In this document: positions 42,087 to 51,318 of the stretch, one piece after another
How positions within the stretch are numbered: the first letter of the stretch is position 1
Layout: every line of letters starts with the position of its first letter
Assembly: GCF_007954275.1 (NCBI RefSeq)
Contig: NZ_VOLT01000001.1
Location: forward strand, 62,001 to 126,000
DNA length: 64,000 nt
From: Colwellia demingiae
Lineage (GTDB): Bacteria; Pseudomonadota; Gammaproteobacteria; Enterobacterales; Alteromonadaceae
Direction of reading: 5' to 3'
Translations under genes and position numbers: made by a program
Notes under the pieces: generated by a model
Told to the model about the DNA's origin: nothing
The model's input: only the letters and a program-made list of their open reading frames with translations
Database searches by the model: none

Positions 42087-44600
42087 TTAAGCAATTTTTC
42101 TTAATAGGCCTTGGGTGTTTTGTCTCATAGTGCTGGCCACCATAAAATAACCAATAGCAGATACAAAAATAGCTCCACTTAATGGTCCTAACAGCCAAAT
42201 ATAAGGGTGCATTCGACCTTCAACACTAAACAGTTGTTGTTGAATTACCAGTAAAGCCACATCACTTACTATTGCTGCAACTAGGCCAGAAATTGCCCCC
42301 AATAGCATAAATTCATAAAGCGTTGCTAGTTTAATCAGTCGACCTTTAGCCCCTAGCGTTCGTAATATCACCACTTCTTCCATACGCTCAGCCAAACTTG
42401 CTTGCACCTGTGAAATAAGCACTAAAGCTCCGCTTATCAACACAATTGATAAAACAAAGCCAATAGCTAAGGAGACTTGTGCAATAATCGATTGGGCTTG
42501 CTCTATTTGAGACTTGATATCAATCATACTTATCGTTGGGTAACGTTGTAATAAATGACTAATATCCTTGGTGTGTTTATCTTGTAATTTCGCGGCACTG
42601 AAATAGGTTACCGGTATCTTACCAGCCATATTGGGGCTTAAAATCATAACAAAATTAGGTTTTAATGTTCCCCAGTCAACACTCCTAAAACTAGTAACCT
42701 TAGCTTCTATTGGTTGTTCATTAACTAAAAGTGTTATGGTATCGCCCAGCTTTAAACCAAGTGTTTCTCGCCAACCGTCAAAAACGGACACTTCAATTTC
42801 ATCGCCACCCGTACCTCCATCAGTGAACCATCGTCCTTCCGTTATTTCATTACCTTCAGGTAAAGACTCTAACCAGGTTAAGTTAGGCTCTCTGTTGACC
42901 CCTTCTTTGGCATCTTCATCTTTTTCTTCACCTTCCTGTTTTGAGACGCTTCGAGCAAACTCTTCACCATTAACCGCATCAACTCGTCCGCTAAAAACAG
43001 GATAAAACGCTTCATGAGCAATATTATTATCTGTAAAAAATTGCGTAATCGGATCGACTTCTTGCTCGCTAATATTAATAATAAACATATTAGGTGCATT
43101 AGGTGGAACTTGCATTTGCCAGTCTGTAATAATGTCATTTTTTAAAACAACTAAAAATAGCATTAACTTAATTGCTAACGCGAAACTGATCAGTTGAATC
43201 GCATTAGCATTAGCTCTTTTTTGTAATGTAGCTATCGCTAACGACCAACTAGAACCAGGTCTAAGCCCTAAACTGCGGCCAGCAGCAAATAATAATCGAG
43301 ATATACCATATAAAACAGCAATCACTAATAAAGTCGATGCGAATAAAATTAAGGTAGTAACGATCTCACCACTAAATAACCACATTAAAACAAAAATGGT
43401 CAAAAAGGAGAGGACAAGATGAAGTCGGCTCAGTGCAATCGTATCACCCAAATTGCGACGTAAGACACGCAGAGGAGGAATATCAAATAAATCTAATAAG
43501 GGTTTAAGGGAAAACATTAACGCACAAATTAGCCCAATAAAGCCAGATAATAACCAAGGACGCATGCCTGCTTGTGGTAACTCAGTGCCCATAAAATTTG
43601 CTAAATAATCAGCACCAATAGTTTGCAGAATAAAGCCTATCAGTAAACCTGCGATAATAGAAAAGCCGGTCACTAAACTAAGGTGCAAAAGAAAGATATT
43701 ACGAATAACTCTACGACTACCGCCAAGCGTTTTCATCATTGCGACGGGATCATATTGTCGTTCACAATAACGTTTCGCTGAAACTGCCATAGCAACTGCC
43801 GCTAACATAATGCCAAATAAACCAGCGAGTAATAAAAATCGCTCTGCTCGGTCTAAATTATTACCCAAGGGGGATTGTCTATCTTTAATCCCTTCCCAGT
43901 TTTGATTACTTTTAAGTTGTGGCTTAAGCCAAGCGTAATAACCGCTAAGCTGTTGTTCATTTCCCGAGAAAAGTAGACGATGAAATACCCTGCTGCCCGC
44001 TTGAACAGCTTTAGTGACAGGGATATCTTCATAGCTTAAAAGTACGCGTTTATTACCAGATAAAGAGAAAAAGGGCGCGTCAGGTTCTTTCACTAATACT
44101 TTACTAACGTTAAAAACTCCAGCACCTAATTCAACGTTATCGCCGACCTTGACATTAAGCGTATAAAATAAACCTTCGCTAAGCCAAATTGAGCCTGCCT
44201 TGGGACCAGTAGCAACTTCATATGCTTGGCTGGTTAAGCTATCCTTAATAGTAAGCTTACCTTTGAGAGGGTAAGTGTTAGTTCCTGCTTTCACTGAGCC
44301 TAGTACCAATTCATCATTAGCAAACAGCATAGAATCAAAATAGAGCACCTTAGCTGTTTTAAGCCCAAGTTCGTTTGCTTTTGTTAATAGTTGTGGATCA
44401 AAAGCGTGATTGCTAGACAAACGACGATCCGCGGCAATAAAGTCACTACTTTTTTGGGCGATATTTAAACCAATTCGTTCTGTAATTGCAGACAGACTAA
44501 AGACAGTAAGTACTGCCAGCGCTATCGCTGCAAAGATGATAGTTAATTCACCACGCCTAAACTCTCGCGAAAATAACTTAAAAGCCAATTTAACCCACAT
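42087..44600 (-). CDS. ybbP: ABC transporter permease, FtsX-like (YbbP)
   Basis: An 837-residue large permease with two FtsX/MacB-type modules, each of about four spans, separated by large periplasmic domains. The first module is around residues 235-420, the second at 690-830. The N-terminal span is ELTIIFAAIALAVLTVFS. I choose the ATG at 44600, not the one at 44645, because AAGGAG lies eight bases before it; the gene then overlaps the end of ybbA by 11 bases, the usual coupling. With the YbbA ATPase it forms an ABC complex next to tesA, as in E. coli. The family is linked to lipid or envelope stress handling; the substrate is not known. Confidence 0.88.
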   Translation of the reverse strand: MWVKLAFKLFSREFRRGELTIIFAAIALAVLTVFSLSAITERIGLNIAQKSSDFIAADRRLSSNHAFDPQLLTKANELGLKTAKVLYFDSMLFANDELVLGSVKAGTNTYPLKGKLTIKDSLTSQAYEVATGPKAGSIWLSEGLFYTLNVKVGDNVELGAGVFNVSKVLVKEPDAPFFSLSGNKRVLLSYEDIPVTKAVQAGSRVFHRLLFSGNEQQLSGYYAWLKPQLKSNQNWEGIKDRQSPLGNNLDRAERFLLLAGLFGIMLAAVAMAVSAKRYCERQYDPVAMMKTLGGSRRVIRNIFLLHLSLVTGFSIIAGLLIGFILQTIGADYLANFMGTELPQAGMRPWLLSGFIGLICALMFSLKPLLDLFDIPPLRVLRRNLGDTIALSRLHLVLSFLTIFVLMWLFSGEIVTTLILFASTLLVIAVLYGISRLLFAAGRSLGLRPGSSWSLAIATLQKRANANAIQLISFALAIKLMLFLVVLKNDIITDWQMQVPPNAPNMFIINISEQEVDPITQFFTDNNIAHEAFYPVFSGRVDAVNGEEFARSVSKQEGEEKDEDAKEGVNREPNLTWLESLPEGNEITEGRWFTDGGTGGDEIEVSVFDGWRETLGLKLGDTITLLVNEQPIEAKVTSFRSVDWGTLKPNFVMILSPNMAGKIPVTYFSAAKLQDKHTKDISHLLQRYPTISMIDIKSQIEQAQSIIAQVSLAIGFVLSIVLISGALVLISQVQASLAERMEEVVILRTLGAKGRLIKLATLYEFMLLGAISGLVAAIVSDVALLVIQQQLFSVEGRMHPYIWLLGPLSGAIFVSAIGYFMVASTMRQNTQGLLRKIA

Positions 44601-45303
44601 TGACAGCTGCTCCTTCACTAATTTTTTCCAGTTGTCCGCCTTCAATATGTATAATGCGCTGGCATTGCTTCGCTAACTGTTCGTCATGAGTAACGAGTAC
44701 TAGCGTAGTACCGTTTTGCTTATTTAAATCAAATAATAATTTTTCAATCAGATGACCATTTTTACTATCGAGGTTCGCAGAGGGCTCATCTGCAAAAAGT
44801 ATTTTAGGTGAACCAATGAAAGCTCTCGCAATTGCAACTCTCTGCTGCTCTCCTCCTGATAATTGTGAAGGGTAATGCTCAAGCCGATGTGAAAGCCCTA
44901 CTTTTTCCAGTAACTCAATTGCTTGGGCCTTAGCATCATGATCGCCAGCGAGCTCTGCTGGCAACATCACATTTTCAAGTGCGGTTAAACTTTGAACCAA
45001 CATAAATGATTGGAAAACAAAACCAATTTTTTCTGCCCTTACCTGAGCACGCGCTTCTTCATCAAGTGTACTTAAGGCTTCGCCATCGAGATGCACATCA
45101 CCTTGGCTGGCAACATCTAATCCAGCTAATAAACTTAATAACGTAGATTTACCTGAGCCTGAAGCACCAACAATAGCAACTGACTCTCCCGACTTGACAG
45201 AAAAGTTTATATCGCTAAGGATAGTAAGGCTTCCTTCAAGTGTACTAACACGCTTAGTAAGCCCTGACACTTGTATAACATTTAACTGAGAAAGTACTGA
45301 CAT
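44590..45303 (-). CDS. ybbA: ABC transporter ATP-binding protein (YbbA)
   Basis: A 237-residue LolD/MacB-type ATPase. Walker A is GASGSGKSTLLSLL near residues 42-55, the Q-loop is in FVFQSFMLVQSL, the ABC signature LSGGEQQRVAIARA is near 145, Walker B LFADEPSANLDS near 168, and the H-loop VLVTHDEQ near 203. It energises YbbP, whose gene overlaps its 3' end. Its ATG is one base off from the divergent tesA ATG: the two start codons share a CATG, so the promoters and ribosome binding sites of each lie inside the other's coding region or use downstream starts. Confidence 0.92.
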   Translation of the reverse strand: MSVLSQLNVIQVSGLTKRVSTLEGSLTILSDINFSVKSGESVAIVGASGSGKSTLLSLLAGLDVASQGDVHLDGEALSTLDEEARAQVRAEKIGFVFQSFMLVQSLTALENVMLPAELAGDHDAKAQAIELLEKVGLSHRLEHYPSQLSGGEQQRVAIARAFIGSPKILFADEPSANLDSKNGHLIEKLLFDLNKQNGTTLVLVTHDEQLAKQCQRIIHIEGGQLEKISEGAAVNVG

Positions 45304-45922
45304 GACTCGTTGTTTCCTAAAATCTATTATTATTTTAATTTTGACAAACCTATCATTTACCAGCTTGGCAAATGATAAAATTTTACTTATTGGTGACAGC
45401 TTAAGCGCTGGCTATGGACTTGAGCAAGCACAAGCATGGGTTCATTTGTTACAAAATAAATATAGAGAAGATAATAAACCTGTCACCATCATAAATACAG
45501 CTATCAGTGGTCAAACTACGGATAATGCCTTATTGAAAATTGATGCTTGGCTTAACGCACACCAGCCTAGCCATGTGTTAATTGAATTGGGTGGCAATGA
45601 TGGTATCAGAGGTTTTCCAGTGAAGTTACTGCAGAAACATTTAACTGAGCTAGTGACCAAAAGCCAACAATATGGCGCGAAAGTCGCTTTAATGGAAATT
45701 CAAATTCCCCCTAATTTAGGCCCAAGATACCGTAAAATGTTTACTGATAGCTATACCAAAGTGACCGAACAAACGGGAGCCCATCTTATGGCTTACTTTA
45801 TGACAGATGTTGCCGTTGATTCTTCGCTAATGCTCAATGATAACTTACACCCCAATGCAAAAGCACAACCTATCATCCGTGATTTTATGTATAGCGAAAT
45901 TGATAAGTGGTTACAAAAGTAA
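45302..45922 (+). CDS. tesA: Lysophospholipase / acyl-CoA thioesterase I (TesA), periplasmic
   Basis: A 206-residue GDSL/SGNH hydrolase. The signal peptide covers about residues 1-23 (FLKSIIILILTNLSFTSLA). Block I is ILLIGDSLSAGYGL with the nucleophile Ser, block III ELGGNDGIRG with Asn, and block V DNLHPNAKAQ with catalytic Asp and His. It hydrolyses acyl thioesters and lysophospholipids in the periplasm. It is divergent from ybbA with overlapping start codons, the conserved tesA/ybbA/ybbP locus. Length is typical and all catalytic residues are present. Confidence 0.94.
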   Translation: MTRCFLKSIIILILTNLSFTSLANDKILLIGDSLSAGYGLEQAQAWVHLLQNKYREDNKPVTIINTAISGQTTDNALLKIDAWLNAHQPSHVLIELGGNDGIRGFPVKLLQKHLTELVTKSQQYGAKVALMEIQIPPNLGPRYRKMFTDSYTKVTEQTGAHLMAYFMTDVAVDSSLMLNDNLHPNAKAQPIIRDFMYSEIDKWLQK

Positions 45923-45925
45923 TAT

Positions 45926-46188
45926 ATACCCGTTACCATTCAAAGTGCATGATTTCAGAGCGAGTTAAAAGTGCTTTAGGCAAGGCATTTATTTTAAACA
46001 ATGGTTACTCCCTTGTTCAAATGAATAACGCCGCATAAATCACTTTTAGCCCTATCGAAGAAGCGCTTGAGCAACATCACTGCATCGTTGCACCTTTTTG
46101 TAAGGGAATAACCATTACTACAAAGGTGCGCCTTGTATTGAAATTGCTCATGCCCTCTGAAACATGCATCTTGATTGGTAACGGGTAT
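45926..46188. repeat. Intergenic imperfect-palindrome repeat, copy 1 (263 bp)
   Basis: Ends are long imperfect inverted repeats: ATACCCGTTACCATTCAAAG at the left, and the complement of ATACCCGTTACCAATCAAG at the right, extending about 35 bases. Internally AATGGTTACTCCCTT (about 46000) pairs with AAGGGAATAACCATT (about 46105) with one mismatch. The motifs TTTAGGCAAGG and AATAACGCCGCATAA recur in the copy at 55952-56144. No coding frame. It looks like a MITE-like or structured intergenic element. Confidence 0.75.
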
Positions 46189-46399
46189 CGGTTAAATCGC
46201 CAAGAATAGTTAAATCAAGCTAGTCTAACAGGTTGTTTTTAGGGTAAACTTATCTTCAACACGGAGAGTCCTTTCTAAGGTATTCACCGGTAAAAATAAC
46301 AGCTGCTTGATTTATAGTTATCAAAATATATACCTGCATAATTTTCAAAATACCCAAAACATTTCTGTTTAGTAAATCAACGTAAACTAGAGCAATACT

Positions 46400-47974
46400 A
46401 TGGACTTTATCTGGATACTTTTCGCTTTCATTTGCGGCTTGGCGGCAAAAACAATCTCACTGCCCCCCTCTATCGGTTTCCTTGCCGCGGGATTTATCCT
46501 AAACATTGCTGGTTATCAAGCTGATGAAAGCTTAAGTGTATTAAGTGACTTAGGTATTACCATCATGTTGTTTACCATAGGTTTAAAACTTAACGTAAAA
46601 AACCTATTCAAAACAGAAGTGTGGTTGGGTTGCTCCTTACATACTCTACTTTGGATTGTTGTCACCATAACCTTTGTTAAATTACTCGCTTTAATATCGG
46701 TGAGTTACTTCAGTGATTTAGACATAATGACTGCTGCATTGATCGCTTTTGCCTTGAGTTTTAGTAGTACTGTTTGTGTAATAAAATTGTTAGAAGAAAA
46801 TGGAGAAATGCGTACTCGCCATGGCAAGTTAGCTATCAGTATTCTGGTTATTCAAGACATCATTGCTGTTGCTTTTTTAGTTTTTGCGACAGGTAAAATA
46901 CCGTCAGTTTGGGCATTTTCGTTACTCGGTTTATTTTTAATTAAACCCTTAATTAATAGGGTTATTAATCATGTTGGCCATGGTGAACTAATTACATTAA
47001 TGGGTTTCTTTCTCGCTCTAGGTAGTTATGAATTATTTGAATTGGTCAATATTAAAGGTGACTTAGGAGCATTGCTTGTTGGTATGTTCTTAGCTTCTCA
47101 TCTTAAAGCGACTGAAATTAATAAAGCATTAATGAATTTTAAAGATATATTTTTAATTGGCTTCTTTCTTTCTATTGGTTTTACTGCGATTCCTACATTG
47201 GAAATGTTAGGTTTAGCGACACTATTAATGTTATTGGTCCCTATTAAATTTGTGATGTTCTACGGTATTTTTACCCTATTAAAAGTACGCTGTCGAACTG
47301 CGTTCTTAAGCGCGCTATCTTTGAGTAACTTTAGTGAATTTGGTTTAATTGTGGGGGCGTTAAGCGTGTCTTCTGGATGGCTAAGTAATGATTGGCTGGT
47401 GATCCTTGCATTAAGCATGGCTATATCCTTTATTTTAACAAATATCATTTATCGGTTCGCCCATACGCTTTTTACCAAACATAGAGGATTTTTATCGCGT
47501 TTTGAACGACAAACCAAACTCGAAGAAGACAATTTTTGTCAACCTTGCCAGCGCCCTATCGTGATAATCGGTATGGGCCGTGTTGGAATGGGGGCTTATC
47601 AAGCAATAAATAGTCATGGTACTAGCCCTGCATGGGGCTTAGATGCTGATAAAGAAAAAATAACGTGGTTAAATAGTAAAGGGATGGAAGCCTATTACGG
47701 TGATGCAGAAGATATCTACTTTTGGGAAAGTATCGATCTATCACAGCTTGAACTTGTGTTACTCGCGTTACCTTCAGTACAAGATATTATCAACATTACT
47801 AAGCAGTTAAGGGCAGCAAATTATAAAGGAAAAATTGCCGCTGTAGCACGCTACGATGATGAACGTAAACAACTAGAAGCATTTGGTATTGATAAAGTCT
47901 TTAACTTTTATACTGAGGCCGGGGTAGGTTTTGCTGAGGAAAGCCTAGCTTTATTACCTAAAAACATGCCATAA
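46400..47974 (+). CDS. CPA2-family monovalent cation:proton antiporter with TrkA-N domain
   Basis: A 524-residue KefB/YbaL-type exchanger. About 12 spans occupy residues 1-365, including the discontinuous-helix region (FALSFSSTVCVIKLLEENG) and NIKGDLGALLVGMFLAS. The cytosolic NAD-binding Rossmann (TrkA-N) domain begins IVIIGMGRVGMGAYQAI near residue 388 and contains WGLDADKEK and YGDAED. It is shorter than KefC (620 aa) and lacks the TrkA-C extension. It probably exchanges K+ or Na+ for H+ under redox or nucleotide control. It stands alone, with the repeat element upstream. Substrate choice is not decidable from sequence. Confidence 0.85.
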   Translation: MDFIWILFAFICGLAAKTISLPPSIGFLAAGFILNIAGYQADESLSVLSDLGITIMLFTIGLKLNVKNLFKTEVWLGCSLHTLLWIVVTITFVKLLALISVSYFSDLDIMTAALIAFALSFSSTVCVIKLLEENGEMRTRHGKLAISILVIQDIIAVAFLVFATGKIPSVWAFSLLGLFLIKPLINRVINHVGHGELITLMGFFLALGSYELFELVNIKGDLGALLVGMFLASHLKATEINKALMNFKDIFLIGFFLSIGFTAIPTLEMLGLATLLMLLVPIKFVMFYGIFTLLKVRCRTAFLSALSLSNFSEFGLIVGALSVSSGWLSNDWLVILALSMAISFILTNIIYRFAHTLFTKHRGFLSRFERQTKLEEDNFCQPCQRPIVIIGMGRVGMGAYQAINSHGTSPAWGLDADKEKITWLNSKGMEAYYGDAEDIYFWESIDLSQLELVLLALPSVQDIINITKQLRAANYKGKIAAVARYDDERKQLEAFGIDKVFNFYTEAGVGFAEESLALLPKNMP

Positions 47975-48410
47975 ACAGGAAAATATCATAGCCATTTACG
48001 TGATTAAATCAGCTAGTTCAAAATAAGTACACAGCCAATGCAATATTGGTAATTCTCATTGTCATCACCATGAGAATTACCAGCATAAAAGAAATATAAA
48101 CCACGCAACAAACAAGCTAAGCAATTGTATTAAAAGCTGAATATAAATAAACAAAAAAACATTAGCAATTTAAAAAACTTACACTAAACTTAATTACACA
48201 AGCTTGGCATGACGTAATGTTTTTGTTGCTAAGATGTAAGTTAATTGTGTTACAACCTAGTTTATTTTTGTTTTTATCTTAATGACCAGATAATGGTTCA
48301 TTAGCGCACGGCTCAAACCCCTGAGCCAATCTTTGAGCCCAAACGATTGTTTGGGCTTTTTTTTATTCAATTTATTAATATTTATTTAGATTTACTTAAA
48401 AAAGAGCGAT
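47975..48410. other. Gap between the antiporter and tatD; hairpins near the right end
   Basis: A 436-base AT-rich stretch without a coding frame. Towards its right end it has two successive hairpins: GGCTCA-aacccc-TGAGCC (48310-48327) and the terminator at 48336-48364. A TTGGCA-type hexamer near 48204 followed by TGCTAAGAT could be a promoter of a small RNA of roughly 130 bases ending at that terminator. This is a suggestion, not a call. Confidence 0.3.
48336..48364 (+). terminator. Strong Rho-independent terminator
   Basis: Stem AGCCCAAAC / GTTTGGGCT with a four-base loop GATT and eight T immediately after. It lies about 360 bases past the antiporter stop, far for that gene, so it may end a small RNA. 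Confidence 0.85.
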
Positions 48411-49178
48411 TTATAACTTAAAAAGACGGTTAAAATTATCACTTGAGAGCTTAGCTATCTCTTCAACCGATTGACCTCGGATACTTGCTAAGTGCTTGGC
48501 AACTTCTACGACATAAGCGGGTTGATTTTCTTTACCACGATGAGGAATAGGTGCAAGATATGGTGCATCAGTTTCAATTAAAAATTTATCATCAGGTACT
48601 AAAGCTGCTACTTCTCTTAATGCAGTGGCATTTTTAAAGGTAACGATACCTGAGAAGGAGATATAAAAGCCTAATGCAATCGCCTGTTCAGCCATCTCCC
48701 AGCTTTCTGTAAAACAATGCAGTATACCGCCTACCTGATCTGCCCCTTCACTACGAAGTAATGCTAAAGTATCTTGCTGTGCCTCACGAGTATGAATGAT
48801 CATTGGTTTATTTAATTGTTTGGCTACGTGAATATGCTTTTTAAATGAATCAAGCTGTAGAGCTTTTGTCTCAGGAGCATAGTGATAATCTAATCCCGTT
48901 TCACCAATCGCTATAACACGCTCATCTTGGCTTAATGCTAATAGTTGCTCAGGTATAATTTCATCTTTTTGATTTAAAGGATGAGCACCACAAGTAAGAA
49001 AAACATTGTCATAATGAGCTGTTTTGGCTGCCATTTCAGGAAAGTCAGCTAATGTAACGCTCACGCATAGTAGTTTAGTTACCTTAGCCGCTTTCGCCGC
49101 CTCAATAACATTATCCAAATTATTATCATGTAGAGATAAGTTAAGTCGATCTAAATGACAATGAGAATCTATAAACAA
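48411..49178 (-). CDS. TatD family metal-dependent hydrolase (YcfH)
   Basis: A 255-residue TIM-barrel hydrolase of the TatD/YcfH branch. Metal-binding motif FIDSHCHLD at the N-terminus, GETGLDYHY near residue 92, MIIHTREAQ near 128, HCFTES near 153 and ETDAPYLAPIPHRG near 203 give the complete ligand set. The start is TTG at 49178, with AGGAG seven bases upstream. E. coli ycfH lies in the same holB/tmk cluster, so YcfH-like is the best assignment. It acts on nucleic acids (3' exonuclease or deoxyribonuclease activity in the family). It is the last gene of the tmk-holB-pilZ-tatD run. Confidence 0.9.
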   Translation of the reverse strand: MFIDSHCHLDRLNLSLHDNNLDNVIEAAKAAKVTKLLCVSVTLADFPEMAAKTAHYDNVFLTCGAHPLNQKDEIIPEQLLALSQDERVIAIGETGLDYHYAPETKALQLDSFKKHIHVAKQLNKPMIIHTREAQQDTLALLRSEGADQVGGILHCFTESWEMAEQAIALGFYISFSGIVTFKNATALREVAALVPDDKFLIETDAPYLAPIPHRGKENQPAYVVEVAKHLASIRGQSVEEIAKLSSDNFNRLFKL

Positions 49179-49256
49179 CGAGGAGCTCCTGTGCTTTTAA
49201 AATAGTTTTTTAATAATGAACGTTTGTCACTTACTAAGTTGTGACAAGAAGCCAAA

Positions 49257-49583
49257 CTACATAGTTAGTGTTGGCTCTGAAGAATTTAAATGTCGAGCAA
49301 TTATTTGCTCAATTTGATGACGAACTTTTTCCGGATCTTTAACAAAAGTAATACCAACACCAGGAGGTGTACCATTTTGTGCGCCAACGGGAGTCAGCCA
49401 ACAAACTTCACCTTGAACGATAGACTCTTCTAACGCATCTGGCAGTAATATATGCAATTCAACTTCATCGCCTAAATCATATTGACGGGGTGTACGTACA
49501 AAAATGCCACCTTCATTAAGGAAAGGCATAAAACCAAGATATAAATCACGGTCTGAATAAAACTCTACGTTTAATGGAACCAA
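49257..49583 (-). CDS. pilZ: PilZ domain protein (type IV pilus-associated)
   Basis: A 108-residue single PilZ domain. It begins at a TTG (49583) with AGGAG seven bases before it. The family features FLNEGGIFVRTPRQYDLGDEV, then GEVCWLTPVGAQNG and PPGVGITFVKD are those of the PilZ protein itself, which lacks the RxxxR c-di-GMP site and acts in type IV pilus assembly. It lies 9 bases after holB, in the conserved tmk-holB-pilZ-tatD order of gammaproteobacteria. The product is probably cytoplasmic and interacts with the PilB/FimX machinery, from family knowledge. Confidence 0.9.
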   Translation of the reverse strand: MVPLNVEFYSDRDLYLGFMPFLNEGGIFVRTPRQYDLGDEVELHILLPDALEESIVQGEVCWLTPVGAQNGTPPGVGITFVKDPEKVRHQIEQIIARHLNSSEPTLTM

Positions 49584-49592
49584 GTTGGTCTC

Positions 49593-50594
49593 CTATATCG
49601 ATGGTCTAACGATATCATTTATCGTCATAAGTAACTGTTCACCGACGAATTGTCGATTAGCTTGTAGATAAGACTTTATCAGTTTATTACTAGTGATGAT
49701 AGCTTGATATATTTGATTAAGCACTTGCACTGAAATTTTCTGTTTAACAAGCAATAAGGTCTGATCCGTTGCATTAGCAAGGTAATATTCTCTCATTAGA
49801 TTACAGGTTATTTTTTCTAACCAACGTAAACTGTGCTTATTATCAACAATCTGACTCAGTAACTTATCTTCACTTTGGCCATGTAATAAATAATCTAATA
49901 AATATTGATTAAAAACCTGAAACTCTTGATAAACAATTTTATCGGTTAATTCAGGTAAATGAGATAAATTAATGTAAGCTGTATCATTAGCTTTTTTAGA
50001 CAAAGTAGAACTACTTGATAGTTGAGTATCATCAAAGTTCGAGACATTGAGTTGCGCCAACAAGGCCTCACCTATCATAGGCCTAATAGCATATACAGCA
50101 CACCGACTTACAATTGTCGGTAATAAGCTATCAAGATCGTCTGCGATTAAAACAATATAACTATTTGCACTTGGCTCCTCTAATGTTTTCAATAATGCAT
50201 TAGCGGCAGCAATCGTCATTACCTGAGCTTGTGGAATTAATATTGTTTTCACCTTGCCTAGGTGAGCTGTTTTTTCTAGAAATGCATTACCACGACGAAT
50301 GTCGTCAACTCCTAAGGTTTTATTCTCGGTATTCAACAATAAGTGGTCCGGGTAGGTATCACTTTTCCTAAGCAGGCAAGCTTTACATTGACCACAGGCT
50401 TCGCTAATGGTCTCAGACTCAAGAGCTTTAGTTGTTGATAACGGATTTTGACATATCAACAACTCAATTAACCACTTTGCCAATGCCCCCTGACCAGCAC
50501 CTTCTATACCCTGAATGATAATGGCATGTGCTAAGGTATTTTGTTGATATTGTCGGCTTAATTGCACTTGCTTTTCGCGGGAAATTTGTAGCAT
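49593..50594 (-). CDS. holB: DNA polymerase III delta-prime subunit
   Basis: A 333-residue clamp-loader subunit. It has a degenerate P-loop (IIQGIEGAGQGALAKWL, residues about 26-42), the zinc module with CGQCKACLLRKSDTYPDH (about 70-90), the LLKTLEEPSANSYIVLIA sensor region (about 145) and SRCAVYAIRP. The degenerate Walker A is normal for delta-prime, which does not hydrolyse ATP. A low-complexity Ser/Thr stretch (QLSSSSTLSK) lies near residue 195. It follows tmk by nine bases, as in E. coli. Complete. Confidence 0.92.
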   Translation of the reverse strand: MLQISREKQVQLSRQYQQNTLAHAIIIQGIEGAGQGALAKWLIELLICQNPLSTTKALESETISEACGQCKACLLRKSDTYPDHLLLNTENKTLGVDDIRRGNAFLEKTAHLGKVKTILIPQAQVMTIAAANALLKTLEEPSANSYIVLIADDLDSLLPTIVSRCAVYAIRPMIGEALLAQLNVSNFDDTQLSSSSTLSKKANDTAYINLSHLPELTDKIVYQEFQVFNQYLLDYLLHGQSEDKLLSQIVDNKHSLRWLEKITCNLMREYYLANATDQTLLLVKQKISVQVLNQIYQAIITSNKLIKSYLQANRQFVGEQLLMTINDIVRPSI

Positions 50595-50603
50595 ATTCGT
50601 TTT

Positions 50604-51242
50604 CTAACCCTTATCCGTTTTAGCAATAAACCCAATAACAGCTTTCTCTACGTCTTGATGCACTTGTAACATTGTTTGTGCTGCATCAACGGTAATAATG
50701 GAATCATCTTGTTCGGCGAGCTCTCGATACTTATTATGAACACGAATAAAAAATTCCATCTTTTCTAATTCAATTCGATCAAGGTCACCCCGAGCTTTAG
50801 CACGAGATAAACCAATATGCGGGTCTATGTCTAAATAAAGGGTAATATCAGGACGAAAGCCTTTTAAAGTGATATCACTGATGGTATTCATTATAGTTTC
50901 GTCAAATCCTCGACCTCCCCCTTGATAAGCGCGCGAGCTCAAATCATGACGATCGCCTATTACCCACTTTCCTGCGGCTAAAGCAGGTAGTATTTTGTTG
51001 GCAAGTAATTGACTTCGACTGGCATACATAAGTAGTAACTCTGTTTCCACAGTAAGTTTTTCTTGATGATCTACCGATTTAACCATATCACGTAAGGATT
51101 CAGCTAAAGGTGTGCCACCGGGCTCTCTGGTATTAATATACTCAATACCATGTTTATTTAGCGTACTTTCAATGACAGTTATAGCCGATGATTTACCAGC
51201 ACCTTCCATGCCTTCAATGACAATAAATTTTCCTGTAGACAT
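50604..51242 (-). CDS. tmk: Thymidylate kinase
   Basis: A 212-residue dTMP kinase. P-loop IEGMEGAGKSSAITVIE (residues about 8-24), the DRx motif GDRHDLSSRAYQGGGRG near 98-114, INTREPGGTPLAE near 36, and the LID segment LSRAKARGDLDRIE near 146, all in the E. coli-type arrangement. It phosphorylates dTMP to dTDP for DNA synthesis. It lies between mltG and holB on the minus strand, nine bases before holB, in the standard cluster. No anomalies. Confidence 0.95.
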   Translation of the reverse strand: MSTGKFIVIEGMEGAGKSSAITVIESTLNKHGIEYINTREPGGTPLAESLRDMVKSVDHQEKLTVETELLLMYASRSQLLANKILPALAAGKWVIGDRHDLSSRAYQGGGRGFDETIMNTISDITLKGFRPDITLYLDIDPHIGLSRAKARGDLDRIELEKMEFFIRVHNKYRELAEQDDSIITVDAAQTMLQVHQDVEKAVIGFIAKTDKG

Positions 51243-51318
51243 AGCTGAGCTTTTACCTTTTGACAGTTGTATCGTTAAATGTAATCAATTATATAGTTTA
51301 TATTATTCAGTCATATAT

